DNA of 64,000 nt, taken from NCBI GenBank assembly GCA_964458495.1, contig CAYWJB010000016.1, positions 1 through 64,000 of the forward strand, given 5' to 3'. Both the position numbers and the translations under genes were made by a program. The DNA comes from JANWVO01 sp964458495 (GTDB taxonomy: Bacteria > Acidobacteriota > Terriglobia > Bryobacterales > Bryobacteraceae). Positions 40,277-49,173 of the stretch are shown here, piece by piece. How positions within the stretch are numbered: position 1 is the stretch's first letter; each line of letters starts with the position of its first letter. The notes beneath the pieces are model-generated. The model did no database searches. It was not told the DNA's origin and was given only the letters and a program-made list of their open reading frames with translations.

Positions 40277-42970
40277 ATGGCCCGCGCAACAATTCTGATC
40301 CTTCTGGTTCTCGTGCTGTTCAGCGCCCGTTGGCTGGCGGGAATGGCCATCGAATACCAGTGGTGGAAAGAGATGCAGCAGGTGGAGACATGGCTCCAGA
40401 TGCTCTCCTACAACCTCATCCCCGCATCCTTGGGAACCGTCGCCGCCTTCGCCGTCTTCTGGGTGGCACACGCCCGCGGCATGAAGCACGCCGGCACAGG
40501 GCTGCGCGAACATCCCTTGTATGCGCGTCTCTCCACCCTCGCAATTCTCCTGTTTGCGGCCCTGGTTGCTTCGGCGACCATCGACTCCTGGACCATCGTC
40601 CGCTGGGCCGGAAGCCGCGGCGCCTCCGCCGGCTGGACGGATCCCGTCTTCGGCAATCCCCTCAGCTTCTACTTCTTCGACCTGCCGTTCTACCGTGTGC
40701 TGCTGCGCTTCGTGCTGGCCGTGACGTTCGTCGCCGGGCTCCTCTTCTGGGCTGCCGCGCGCTTCTGGGAACTCAGAAACCGCGTCTCCTGGGCCGAAGA
40801 GACAGGCTTCCGCTACGACGTCGACCTGAGCGACCTGCGCGGTTCTTTCGATTCGCGCTTCCTGCGCGCCGCGGCGGCGCTGTTCCTCGCCGCCTGGGCG
40901 GTGTCGATCCTCCTCGGCCGCTACGACCTGCTGTTCGAAGACCACGGCTCGCTGGTGGGCGTCGACTGGACTGCGGAAAACGTCAGCCTGCCGCTCATCG
41001 TTGTCAAGAGCCTCGCCGCTCTCGCCGCTGCGGCGGCCTTTCTGTTGGGCCGCTGGAAATGGGCGCTTGTCTTTCCCGCGGCTCTCGTCGCCGGCGCCGT
41101 CATCCCGCCGCTGTTCAGCTCACTCTATGTGCGGCCCAGCGAGATCACCATTCAGCGGCCCTACATCCAGCGCCACATCGCCGCCACCCGCGCCGCCTAC
41201 AGGCTGGACCGCAGGACCGTGGAGGTGGACTTCCCCGCACAGTTGGAGGCCCCCCTCGACCGCGCCCGCCACCGCGCCCTGTTCGACAACGTGCGTCTCT
41301 GGGACTGGCGCGCCTTCCACGACACCGTGACGCAGATCCAGGCCCTGCGGCCCTATTACGTCTTCCACGACTCCGACGTCGACCGCTACCTCATCGACGG
41401 CCAGCTCCGCCAGATCCTCATCACGCCCCGCGAGATCGACGTCGGCCAGCTGCCGGCCGACGCCCGGGCGCGCTGGATCAACCCCCACTTCGTCTACACC
41501 CACGGCTACGGCATGGTGGCCGCGGAAGCGGCGCGCATCACGCAGGACGGCCTGCCTTACCTTCTCATCCAGGACGCCCCGCCCGCGGTGAAGACGAAAT
41601 CGCTGCGCCTCACGCGTCCGGAGATCTACTTCGGAGAGGTCTCCCACGAGCCCGTCTTCGTGCACACCAAACAGCCGGAGTTCGACTACCCGTCGGGCTC
41701 GGGCAACGTGGAGACCCGTTACGCCGGACGTGGCGGCTTCCCCATCTCCTCCATGCCGCTGCGCTTCGCCGCCGCCCTCCAATACGGCGACTGGAACATC
41801 GTCCTCACCTCCTACATCACGCCCGAGAGCCGCATGATCATCCGCCGCAAGGTGCGCGAGCGGCTCCAGGCTCTGGCCGAATTCCTCTTGTGGGACCAGG
41901 ACCCCTATCTCGTCATCACCGAAGACGGGCGGCTTGTGTGGATCGTGGACGGCTACACCGCCAGCGCCGGCCACCCCTACTCGCGCTTCCTGCGGCTTGA
42001 GGGCGCCGGGCTGCTGAACTACATCCGCAACCCGGTGAAGGCCACCGTCGACGCCTACGACGGCACCGTCCGCATCTACGTCTTCGACGAGGAAGATCCC
42101 ATCCTCGCCTCCTACCGCAAGCTCTTCCCGCGCCTGTTCCATCCGGCGAGCGACATGCCCCCCGGCCTGCGCGCCCATGCCCGCTACCCGGAAACCATCT
42201 TCCGGGTGCAAGCCGAAATCTACCGCACCTACCACATGACCGATCCGGAGGCCTTTTACAACAAGGAAGACGTCTGGGATCTCGCCCGCAACATGAACAG
42301 CCCCGGCGGACGCCCGCAGCCGGTGACGCCCACCTACATCGTCGCGGCTCTGCCCGGCAGCGACGAGCCGGAGTTCCTGCTGATGACCACATTCACGCCG
42401 CGCAACAAGGACAACCTCATCGGACTCATGGTGGCGCGCTGCGACGGCGATTCCCTCGGCGAGTTGCGGTTCCTCCAGCTCTCCAAGCAACAGCTCATCT
42501 TCGGCCCCATGCAGATCGAGGCCAGGATCAACCAGGACCAGAACATCAGCAAGGATCTCACGCTCTGGAACCAGCAAGGCTCCCAGGTGCTGCGCGGGCA
42601 GATGCTCGTGCTGCCGGTCGAAAACACGCTCGTCTACATCGAGCCCATCTACATCCAGGCCGCCGAAGCCCGCATGCCGCAGCTGAAAAAGGTGGTCGCG
42701 GCCATGGGCAACCGGCTCATCTATGCCGATACCTATGAAGACGCACTGGCCCAGTTGACCGGCCAGGCCGCCCCTGCGGCGAAGACCGCGGAAACCCCAA
42801 CGGCGGTGCCCGCGCCTTCTGCGAAGCCCGACGAACGGCGCCAGATCCTCGAAGAAATCTCCCGGCGGCTGCAGCGTTACCGGGAACTGATGGGGCAGGG
42901 CCGGTTTGCCGATGCCGGCCGGGAAATCGAAGCGCTGGAGAGGCTCGCCCGGCAGGCGCAGCAGGAATAA
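40277..42970 (+). CDS. UPF0182 family membrane protein
   Basis: 897 residues, typical of UPF0182/COG1615. About seven membrane helices occupy residues 5-280 (ILILLVLVLFSARWLAGMAIEYQWWKEM at the start is the family signature). A large soluble part follows: QRPYIQRHIAATRAAYRLD, RYVFHDSDVDRY-like FHDSDVDRYLIDGQ, WINPHFVYTHGYGMV, IYFGEVSHEPVFVHTKQPEFDYPSG and MNSPGGRPQPVTPTYIVAALPGSDEPEFLLMTTFTPRNKDNLIG. The last ~110 residues contain an Ala/Pro linker and a charged helix (RQILEEISRRLQRYRELMGQG). Function is unknown across bacteria. Probably the inner membrane with an external domain. Confidence 0.93.
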   Translation: MARATILILLVLVLFSARWLAGMAIEYQWWKEMQQVETWLQMLSYNLIPASLGTVAAFAVFWVAHARGMKHAGTGLREHPLYARLSTLAILLFAALVASATIDSWTIVRWAGSRGASAGWTDPVFGNPLSFYFFDLPFYRVLLRFVLAVTFVAGLLFWAAARFWELRNRVSWAEETGFRYDVDLSDLRGSFDSRFLRAAAALFLAAWAVSILLGRYDLLFEDHGSLVGVDWTAENVSLPLIVVKSLAALAAAAAFLLGRWKWALVFPAALVAGAVIPPLFSSLYVRPSEITIQRPYIQRHIAATRAAYRLDRRTVEVDFPAQLEAPLDRARHRALFDNVRLWDWRAFHDTVTQIQALRPYYVFHDSDVDRYLIDGQLRQILITPREIDVGQLPADARARWINPHFVYTHGYGMVAAEAARITQDGLPYLLIQDAPPAVKTKSLRLTRPEIYFGEVSHEPVFVHTKQPEFDYPSGSGNVETRYAGRGGFPISSMPLRFAAALQYGDWNIVLTSYITPESRMIIRRKVRERLQALAEFLLWDQDPYLVITEDGRLVWIVDGYTASAGHPYSRFLRLEGAGLLNYIRNPVKATVDAYDGTVRIYVFDEEDPILASYRKLFPRLFHPASDMPPGLRAHARYPETIFRVQAEIYRTYHMTDPEAFYNKEDVWDLARNMNSPGGRPQPVTPTYIVAALPGSDEPEFLLMTTFTPRNKDNLIGLMVARCDGDSLGELRFLQLSKQQLIFGPMQIEARINQDQNISKDLTLWNQQGSQVLRGQMLVLPVENTLVYIEPIYIQAAEARMPQLKKVVAAMGNRLIYADTYEDALAQLTGQAAPAAKTAETPTAVPAPSAKPDERRQILEEISRRLQRYRELMGQGRFADAGREIEALERLARQAQQE

Positions 42971-43038
42971 GGCGAAGCCGGAAAGGACGACCGGCAAATT
43001 CCGTGAATCAGGGGATTCCTTTCGGGAGTCTTCCTCAC

Positions 43039-43044
43039 TAAACT
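43039..43044 (+). promoter_or_regulatory. candidate -10 box for orphan receiver
   Basis: TTCCTT (43017-43022), a 16-bp spacer and TAAACT (43039-43044) lie ahead of the GTG at 43064. Weak -35. Confidence 0.3.
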
Positions 43045-43063
43045 GAGTCAAGGGAATTCAGCT

Positions 43064-43444
43064 GTGGAGGAGACCCCCAAGAAGCGCATCCTGGTGGTAG
43101 ACGACGACGCCGGCGTGCGCGACGTGCTCAAGAGCATGCTGGAGATGGCCGGCTATTCGGTCAGTGTCGCCGAAAACGGCAAGGAAGCCATGCGGGCTCT
43201 TCGTGTGGAGGGCGCGGACCTGATCCTCACCGATCTCGTGATGCCCGAGCAGGAAGGGATCGAGACCATCAAGGCCCTACGGCAGGAGTACCCGGACCTG
43301 AAAGTCATCGCCATGAGCGGGGCCTTCGGAGGCGACTATCTTCGCATTGCCGCCTACCTCGGGGCGCACGGCACCCTCCCCAAGCCGATCCAGATGGAAG
43401 CGCTCCTGAAACTGGTTGCGAACGTTCTTTCCGGCCCGGCCTGA
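43064..43444 (+). CDS. stand-alone response regulator receiver (CheY-like)
   Basis: 126 residues from a GTG start. A single receiver domain: acidic pocket VVDDDAGV (residues ~10-17), phosphoacceptor Asp in LILTDLVMPEQEG (~56), Ser in VIAMSGAFGG (~85) and Lys in LPKPIQMEALL (~107). All phosphorylation residues are present. There is no output domain and no histidine kinase in the window, so it probably relays to a distant partner. It lies 93 bp after the UPF0182 gene and has its own promoter candidate. Confidence 0.92.
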   Translation: MEETPKKRILVVDDDAGVRDVLKSMLEMAGYSVSVAENGKEAMRALRVEGADLILTDLVMPEQEGIETIKALRQEYPDLKVIAMSGAFGGDYLRIAAYLGAHGTLPKPIQMEALLKLVANVLSGPA

Positions 43445-43457
43445 CCCGCCGTCAGAC

Positions 43458-44246
43458 TCACTGTCCGGGCCAGGGGCGGCGCGACAATCGCGGGTCCTGC
43501 TTCTGGCTGTCGCGGCCCGGAGGCACGACGGCCGGCCTGCCCGCCGCAGGGGGCAACCCTTCCAGTTCCGGCTCCTCGAACTTCAGCGTACGGTCCAGGA
43601 TCATCTCCACTGTCGAGCCGCGCTCCAGCATCGCGTCCGGGCCCCGCGTCAGCATGACCCCCACCAGCCCGGCGGCGGCCCCTGCCGCGGCGCCGATGCC
43701 CGCGCCCTTGCCCGTGCGCGTGGCCACCCCGCCAACCATGGTGCCCCACCCGGCGGCCTCGCCCACCTTCACCGCGTCGCCGCTCTTGTTGGTCTCCCCT
43801 TCCACCTTGCCCTCGGTCCGGTCCACGCGGCCGGGGTTGGAGGCGTCCAGCGTATGCACCGCAGCGCGGAAGTCTCTCGTCACCCCGTTGGGCAGGGTCA
43901 GTGCGTCAAAGCGCACATACAGCTCGGCGCGGCCCTTCACGCGCCCGCCGCGTTTCACTTGCGTCACCGTGCCCGTCACGTAGGAGCCGGGAGGGATCAC
44001 GATCCGTCCGCCGGAGAGCACGGGAAACGCGGTCTGCAGGTACACGCGGTCGCCGATGGCGGCCGTCTTCGTGCTCACGCTGTTGATCAGCTGCAGCGGG
44101 ATCTTCGTGCCTTCCGGCACCGTGTAGACGCGCTCCTCTGCGGCGGGAACAGAGGGCTGGCCTTCGGGCTTGGCCTCCGGCCATTGCGCCGGCGCTGCCA
44201 CAGCCAGCAAAGCCAGCACCTCGATGCAAAGGGCAATGGGTTTCAC
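43458..44246 (-). CDS. secreted protein with glycine-zipper segment
   Basis: 262 residues with a signal peptide (MKPIALCIEVLALLAVAAPAQ). The core (residues ~40-130) is beta-rich: VPEGTKIPLQLINSVSTKTAAIGDRVYLQTAFPV, IVIPPGSYVTGTVTQVKRGGRVKGRAELYVRFDAL. This resembles the periplasmic beta-barrel of TrbI/VirB10-like proteins, but conjugation genes are absent. A Gly/Ala zipper follows (GAGIGAAAGAAAGLVGVM, ~180-200), suited to membrane insertion or oligomerisation. This combination is frequent in Acidobacteria proteins of unknown role. Third in a minus-strand series after mutY and the TIGR03437-like gene. Confidence 0.78.
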   Translation of the reverse strand: MKPIALCIEVLALLAVAAPAQWPEAKPEGQPSVPAAEERVYTVPEGTKIPLQLINSVSTKTAAIGDRVYLQTAFPVLSGGRIVIPPGSYVTGTVTQVKRGGRVKGRAELYVRFDALTLPNGVTRDFRAAVHTLDASNPGRVDRTEGKVEGETNKSGDAVKVGEAAGWGTMVGGVATRTGKGAGIGAAAGAAAGLVGVMLTRGPDAMLERGSTVEMILDRTLKFEEPELEGLPPAAGRPAVVPPGRDSQKQDPRLSRRPWPGQ

Positions 44247-44308
44247 GTGGTTTCCCTCCCTCTTAGGCTAAACCCGGTGCGGGCGCGCGCCAAGCGGCTC
44301 GGCGCCCG

Positions 44309-45154
44309 TCAATAGGTGGAACGCAGCCGCTCCTCGGCCGGTTGCGCCCCAGACGGGGCCACGTGCAGACGGATCCCCGCCTGCGTGACCTCCTCGCCGA
44401 TGGCGATGCGGACTTCCGGGTCCGCCCCGGTCCACTCCGGCAGCCGGAGCCGGACCTCGTAAATCCCGGCCGCCCCCACGCTGAGCCCCGCGTAAACAAT
44501 GTGGCCGGCAGGCAGCTCGATGCCATCCAGGTAGATCCGCATCGAGTCGCGCGCCTTTAACTCGTTCGGGCGCGCGGCCGGTTGAAGGTTGACCGGGCGC
44601 CGCAGGGCCGGCCCCCAGCCGGTGCCGTAAAGGATGACCTCATCCCCCGGATGCAGCGGACGGTCCGCCAGGCACCACTCGTCGGTTGCGGCGTGACGGG
44701 CCAGCACCCACGCCTCCTCCAGAGGCAGCAGCGCCGGCGCCGCTTCCTTCAGCTTCACGCGTGCCGCCGGCCCCAGCAGCGCATTCCTGGTCAAGACCAC
44801 GGTCGCTGCGCCGGGAAGCAGCTCCGGCGGCACGACGAAAACCACCGCTTCGGGCGAGGCATACTCGATGGCCGCCAGGATCCCGTTCACCCGCACCGTG
44901 ACGCCTGTGCCCGGCAAAAGCGTGGGCAGCTGAACCGCGTTCGGGGCCACATCGGCGCGCGACGCCACCCCGTTGCTCAGGTTCTCTCCAAAGATCACCG
45001 CCAGCGTGTTGGGCGCCAGCTCTCCGGCTGCGCCGCTGCCGAGGACATAGATGGAATTGCTGCTGTAGGCGATTGCCCGCCGCTCGTCCGGAGGCGCGGC
45101 CATGACGGCGCAGGCCGCGAGCACGAGCAGGGCGCCGGGGAAGCGCCACCGCAT
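44309..45154 (-). CDS. secreted TIGR03437-like ('Solibacter C-terminal') protein
   Basis: 281 residues with a signal peptide (FPGALLVLAACAVMA). The body matches, by memory, the uncharacterised Solibacter domain TIGR03437: ELAPNTLAVIFGENLS, VRVNGILAAIEYASPEAVVFVVPPELLPG, DEVILYGTGWGPALRRP, IYLDGIELPAGHIVYAGLSVGAAGIYEVRLRLP. In known cases it is appended to long repetitive secreted proteins; here it makes up the whole protein. Function unknown; a cell-surface or secretion-related role is inferred. It lies between mutY and the glycine-zipper protein, same strand, with 57- and 62-bp gaps. Confidence 0.82.
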   Translation of the reverse strand: MRWRFPGALLVLAACAVMAAPPDERRAIAYSSNSIYVLGSGAAGELAPNTLAVIFGENLSNGVASRADVAPNAVQLPTLLPGTGVTVRVNGILAAIEYASPEAVVFVVPPELLPGAATVVLTRNALLGPAARVKLKEAAPALLPLEEAWVLARHAATDEWCLADRPLHPGDEVILYGTGWGPALRRPVNLQPAARPNELKARDSMRIYLDGIELPAGHIVYAGLSVGAAGIYEVRLRLPEWTGADPEVRIAIGEEVTQAGIRLHVAPSGAQPAEERLRSTY

Positions 45155-45211
45155 CCAATCTGATGCTAAGGCGGCGGGATGCGGTTGTCGATATCCCGGA
45201 TTGCCGGTTGG

Positions 45212-46207
45212 TTATAGCTCTTCCGGCAACAGCGCCAGAGCCTTGCGGGTCATGGAAGCCAGCGGCAGCGCTGTCAGCGTCTTCAGATCATGCCACCGCC
45301 AGCCGGCAGGGGCGCGGCTCAGGCGGCCCAGCCACACCTCCACCGTGTAATCATGCCGCGTGATCGAATGCCGGAAATTGCCCAGGCGCTTGAGGTTCTT
45401 CACCGGGGGCAGATCCTCGAGCGGCGGCAGCTCCCAGAAGCCCGCCAGCCGGGCAGCCTTGCCGTCGCGCTTCTTCAGCAACACGCTCCCGTTGTGGAGG
45501 ATGACAGCGAGCCGAAGCTGCTCCTGAACCGGGTCCCGGCGGCGGCGCCGCACCGGAATCTCGCCGGCAAGCCCGCGGGCGTGAGCCTGGCAAAGCTCGC
45601 GCCAGGGGCATAGCAGGCACTTCGGTTGCCGGGGCAGGCACAGTGTGGCGCCCAGCTCCATCAGAGCCTGGTTGAAGTCGCCGGGGCGCTGCGGATCGAG
45701 AAGCGATTGGGCGAGCTCTTTGAGCCGGAGCCGGACGGCTGGCGAATCGATATCGCCCGGTTCCGCCGAATATCGCGCCATCACGCGGGCGACGTTGCCA
45801 TCGAGCACGGCACAGGGCTCGTGAAAACAGATGGAAGCCACGGCGGCAGCCGTATAGTCCCCGATGCCTGGCAGCCGCCGCCATTCCGCTGCCGTATCCG
45901 GGTAGCGCCCCAAAGCTGCCAACGCCTCGGCGGCGCGGCGCAGATTGCGCGCGCGGGCGTAGTAACCGAGCCCCGCCCACAGCGCCAGTAACTCCTCTTC
46001 CGGGGCGGCAGCCAGGCTCTCCGGTGTGGGAAAGCGGGCCAGAAAGCGCTCATAGTAGGGCAGTACGGCGGTCACGCGCGTCTGCTGGAGCATGACTTCC
46101 GAGACGAGCACGCGCCACGGGTCGCGCGTGCGCCGCCAGGGCAACTCGCGCCTGGCCGTGGCATACCATTCCAGCAGAAGACGGGCGGGGCGGCGGGCGT
46201 TCCGCAT
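45212..46207 (-). CDS. mutY: A/G-specific adenine DNA glycosylase
   Basis: 331 residues from the ATG at 46207, chosen because the open frame to 46261 would overlap uvrA. Removes adenine mispaired with 8-oxoguanine. Features: ELPWRRTRDPWRVLVSEVMLQQTRV (catalytic Glu, ~residues 20-45), helix-hairpin-helix LPGIGDYTAAAVASI (~105-120) with catalytic Asp in AVLDGNVARV, and the 4Fe-4S loop CLPRQPKCLLCPWRELC (C-x6-C-x2-C-x5-C, ~185-205). The C-terminal NUDIX-like domain recognises 8-oxoG (LLKKRDGKAARLAGFWELPPLED). It is divergent from uvrA with 52 bp between starts, a DNA-repair pair. Confidence 0.95.
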   Translation of the reverse strand: MRNARRPARLLLEWYATARRELPWRRTRDPWRVLVSEVMLQQTRVTAVLPYYERFLARFPTPESLAAAPEEELLALWAGLGYYARARNLRRAAEALAALGRYPDTAAEWRRLPGIGDYTAAAVASICFHEPCAVLDGNVARVMARYSAEPGDIDSPAVRLRLKELAQSLLDPQRPGDFNQALMELGATLCLPRQPKCLLCPWRELCQAHARGLAGEIPVRRRRRDPVQEQLRLAVILHNGSVLLKKRDGKAARLAGFWELPPLEDLPPVKNLKRLGNFRHSITRHDYTVEVWLGRLSRAPAGWRWHDLKTLTALPLASMTRKALALLPEEL

Positions 46208-46259
46208 GCGGTTGCTACAATGATGAGGGATTCCCCCGCGCGCGAGCAAATTCCCTGCC

Positions 46260-49085
46260 ATGAAGGACCGCGTCGACTACCTGAGCATCCGGGGTGCGCG
46301 TGTCCACAATCTCAAGGGCATCTCCCTCGACCTCCCGCACAACCGCCTCACTGTGGTCACCGGCGTCTCGGGATCCGGCAAGTCTTCGCTGGTCTTTGAC
46401 ACGATCTATGCCGAAGGGCAGCGGCGCTATGTGGAGAGCCTGTCGGCCTACGCGCGGCAGTTCCTCGAGCGGATGGAGAAGCCCGCCATCGACCAGATCG
46501 ACGGCATCGCCCCTCCGGTGGCCATCCGGCAGAAGAACACCACTCGCAACCCGCGCTCGACGGTGGCCACAGCCACCGAGATCCACGATTACCTCCGGCT
46601 GCTGTTCGCGCGCGCCGGCGAAACCTGGTGTCCGGCTTGCAACGTGCGCGTTGAACGCGACACCGTCGATCCCGTGGCGCAGAAGATGCTGGCGCAGCCG
46701 GAGGGTTCGCGCTGGTACGCCCTGTTTCCCGTACGCCTGGCGCCGGGAGCGAAGACGGATGCGCTGAAGGATCATCTGGCCGATCTGCGCCGGCGCGGCT
46801 TCACGCGGCTCTACCAGCAGGGGCGCGTCTTCGAATTCTCCACTCCGGAATCGCTGCTGGAAATGGATTTCGCCCAGCCCTTCTATGTGCTGGCCGACCG
46901 GCTGGTGATCCGCCCGGACCAGAAGCAGCGCATCGTGGACACGCTCGAGATCTGCTATCGCGAAGCCGGCGAAGCCATCTTCGAACAGGCGGGCGAGAGC
47001 GAGCCCCTGCGGCTGCGCTTCTCCGAGCAGTTCGCTTGCAAACAGTGCGGGCGCGCCTTCCCCACGCCGGAGCCGTCGCTGTTCAGCTTCAACAACCCGT
47101 GGGGCGCATGCCCGGAGTGCCAGGGCTTCGGGCGCACAATCGACTATGACATGGATCTCGTGGTGCCCGACCCGTCGCTGTCCCTCGCCGAGGGCGCCAT
47201 CGAGCCGTGGACCCGCCCGCAATACGAGTGGGTGCTCGAGGACTTCGCCGCGCGCCGCCGCCGCGACGTCCGCCTCCGCGTGCCCTACGCCGATCTGACG
47301 CCGCAGGAGAAGGACATCGTGCGGGAGGAAGTACGCGCCTTCTTCCAGGAGGTGGAGCGCAAGAAGTACAAGGTCCACGTGCGCGTGTTCCTCAGCCGCT
47401 ACCGTGGCTATGCGACCTGTGCCAAATGCGGCGGCGCGCGGCTGCGGGAGGAGGCGCTGAACGTGCGCGTCGGCGGGAAGACCATTGCCGGGGTGTCGCG
47501 CATGAACATCGGCGAGGCGCGGCGGTTCTTCAGCGCGATGGAGCTGCGTCCGGAACAGGCTGCGGTCGCCTCGCGGGTGCTTGACGAGATCCGCCAGAGG
47601 CTCGGCTTTCTGGAAAACGTGGGGCTGGAGTACCTGACGCTGGATCGGCTCACGATGACGCTATCCGGCGGAGAGGCGCAGAGGATCCAGCTGGCCACCT
47701 GCCTGGGATCGAGGCTCGCCGGCGCCATCTACGTGCTCGACGAGCCCTCCATCGGCCTGCACCCGCGCGACACGGCGCGGCTCATTCGCATTCTTGAAGA
47801 ACTCCGCGATCTGGGCAACACGGTGCTGGTGGTGGAGCATGACGCTGACGTGATGCGCGCGGCGGATCACATCGTCGATCTTGGCCCTGGCGCAGGCGAA
47901 CTCGGCGGCGAGGTGGTCTTCCAGGGATCGTTGCGCGAGATGCTGGAAAACGGCGGCAGCCGCCGCGTGGAGACACTGACGGCGCGCTATCTCCGGGGCG
48001 AGGCGCGCACCTCGCACAAGACCTCGCGGAAAGCGCCCCGGCCTGGGCAATGGGTGCGGTTCCTCGGCTGCCGGGCGCACAACCTCAAGGGGATCGATGT
48101 CGAAATCCCGCTGGGGCTGATGACCGTGGTGACGGGCGTCTCCGGCTCCGGCAAGTCGACGCTGTTGCACGACGTCATCTACCGTAGCCTGCTGGGGCGC
48201 TACCAGCGCGACCTTTCGGTGGCGCAAGAGGATTCGGAGTTTGACTCGTCTCTGTCGCGGCAGACCTGCCGCCGCGTGGAAGGAGCCGCGCTGGTGCGCG
48301 GGCTGGTGCTGGTGGATCAGTCGCCCATCGGGCGCACGCCGCGTTCCAACCCGGTCACCTACACCAAGGCGTTCGATCCGATCCGCGAGCTGTTCGCCTC
48401 CACACCCGAGGCGGTAAAGCGCGGCTACACTTCCGGGCATTTCTCGTTCAATGTCAGCGGCGGGCGCTGCGAGACCTGCCAGGGCGACGGCACGGTGACC
48501 GTCGAGATGCAGTTCCTGGCCGACGTCGAGCTGGTGTGCGAGGACTGCCGCGGCACGCGCTACAAGCAGCAGATCCTGGATGTTCGCTACAAGGGGTTGA
48601 ACATTCACGAAGTGCTGCAACTGACCGTGAGGGAGGCGCTCCAGTTCTTCTCGGGCCATGCGAGGATCACCTCGCGTCTTCAGCCGCTGGCCGACGTCGG
48701 GCTCGGCTATTTGCGGCTGGGCCAGAGCGCCACCACGCTCTCCGGCGGGGAGGCGCAACGCGTGAAGCTGGCCAGCCATCTTTCCCAGAGCGATGTGGCC
48801 GGGCACCTGTTCCTGTTCGACGAGCCGACCACCGGTCTGCATTTCGACGACATCGCCAAACTGCTTGACGCCATGGACCGGCTGGTGTTGCGCGGGGCGA
48901 GCGTCCTGATCATCGAGCACAATCTCGAGGTGATCCGCCACGCCGATTGGGTCATCGACCTCGGCCCCGAGGGTGGCGACCACGGCGGCCGCGTAGTCGT
49001 GGCCGGCACGCCCGAGCAGGTGGCCCAATGTGCCGCATCCTGGACCGGCCGCTTCCTCCTCCCCCTCCTCAGAGGGACAGCCTGA
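46260..49085 (+). CDS. uvrA: excinuclease ABC subunit A
   Basis: 941 residues, full length. Two ABC modules: Walker A GVSGSGKSSLVFDTIYAEGQ (~37) and GVSGSGKSTLLHDVIY (~625); signatures LSGGEAQRIQLA (~468) and LSGGEAQRVKLA (~825); Walker B YVLDEPSIGLHPRD and FLFDEPTTGLHFDD. Zinc modules: CKQCGRAF...ACPECQGFG (~260-290), CAKCGGARL (~383) and CETCQGDGTVTVEMQFLADVELVCEDC (~738-765). It recognises DNA damage for nucleotide excision repair together with UvrB. Its last three codons and stop lie inside the left 55-bp inverted repeat of the downstream transposase relic, so the C-terminal residues were supplied by the insertion. Confidence 0.97.
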   Translation: MKDRVDYLSIRGARVHNLKGISLDLPHNRLTVVTGVSGSGKSSLVFDTIYAEGQRRYVESLSAYARQFLERMEKPAIDQIDGIAPPVAIRQKNTTRNPRSTVATATEIHDYLRLLFARAGETWCPACNVRVERDTVDPVAQKMLAQPEGSRWYALFPVRLAPGAKTDALKDHLADLRRRGFTRLYQQGRVFEFSTPESLLEMDFAQPFYVLADRLVIRPDQKQRIVDTLEICYREAGEAIFEQAGESEPLRLRFSEQFACKQCGRAFPTPEPSLFSFNNPWGACPECQGFGRTIDYDMDLVVPDPSLSLAEGAIEPWTRPQYEWVLEDFAARRRRDVRLRVPYADLTPQEKDIVREEVRAFFQEVERKKYKVHVRVFLSRYRGYATCAKCGGARLREEALNVRVGGKTIAGVSRMNIGEARRFFSAMELRPEQAAVASRVLDEIRQRLGFLENVGLEYLTLDRLTMTLSGGEAQRIQLATCLGSRLAGAIYVLDEPSIGLHPRDTARLIRILEELRDLGNTVLVVEHDADVMRAADHIVDLGPGAGELGGEVVFQGSLREMLENGGSRRVETLTARYLRGEARTSHKTSRKAPRPGQWVRFLGCRAHNLKGIDVEIPLGLMTVVTGVSGSGKSTLLHDVIYRSLLGRYQRDLSVAQEDSEFDSSLSRQTCRRVEGAALVRGLVLVDQSPIGRTPRSNPVTYTKAFDPIRELFASTPEAVKRGYTSGHFSFNVSGGRCETCQGDGTVTVEMQFLADVELVCEDCRGTRYKQQILDVRYKGLNIHEVLQLTVREALQFFSGHARITSRLQPLADVGLGYLRLGQSATTLSGGEAQRVKLASHLSQSDVAGHLFLFDEPTTGLHFDDIAKLLDAMDRLVLRGASVLIIEHNLEVIRHADWVIDLGPEGGDHGGRVVVAGTPEQVAQCAASWTGRFLLPLLRGTA

Positions 49086-49128
49086 CACGGGCAGTTCGCA
49101 GCTTTCGCCAAGGGGACGGAGCGCTCTG
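49074..49128. repeat. left 55-bp inverted repeat of the RAYT element
   Basis: Pairs with 49901-49955 as its reverse complement, with a handful of mismatches in the middle (CTTTCG versus ATTCTT). It starts GGGACAGCCTGACACGGGCA and includes the uvrA stop codon at 49083-49085. Confidence 0.9.
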
Positions 49129-49173
49129 GCACTTTTGGTGTTCGTCACACCATGCACCCACGGTTTAGTCGGC

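Noticed and set aside
38029..42000. 1323-codon plus-strand open frame crossing the GH-like and UPF0182 genes
   Set aside because: It is antisense to one real gene and out of frame with the other; composition is Arg/Pro-rich shadow sequence.
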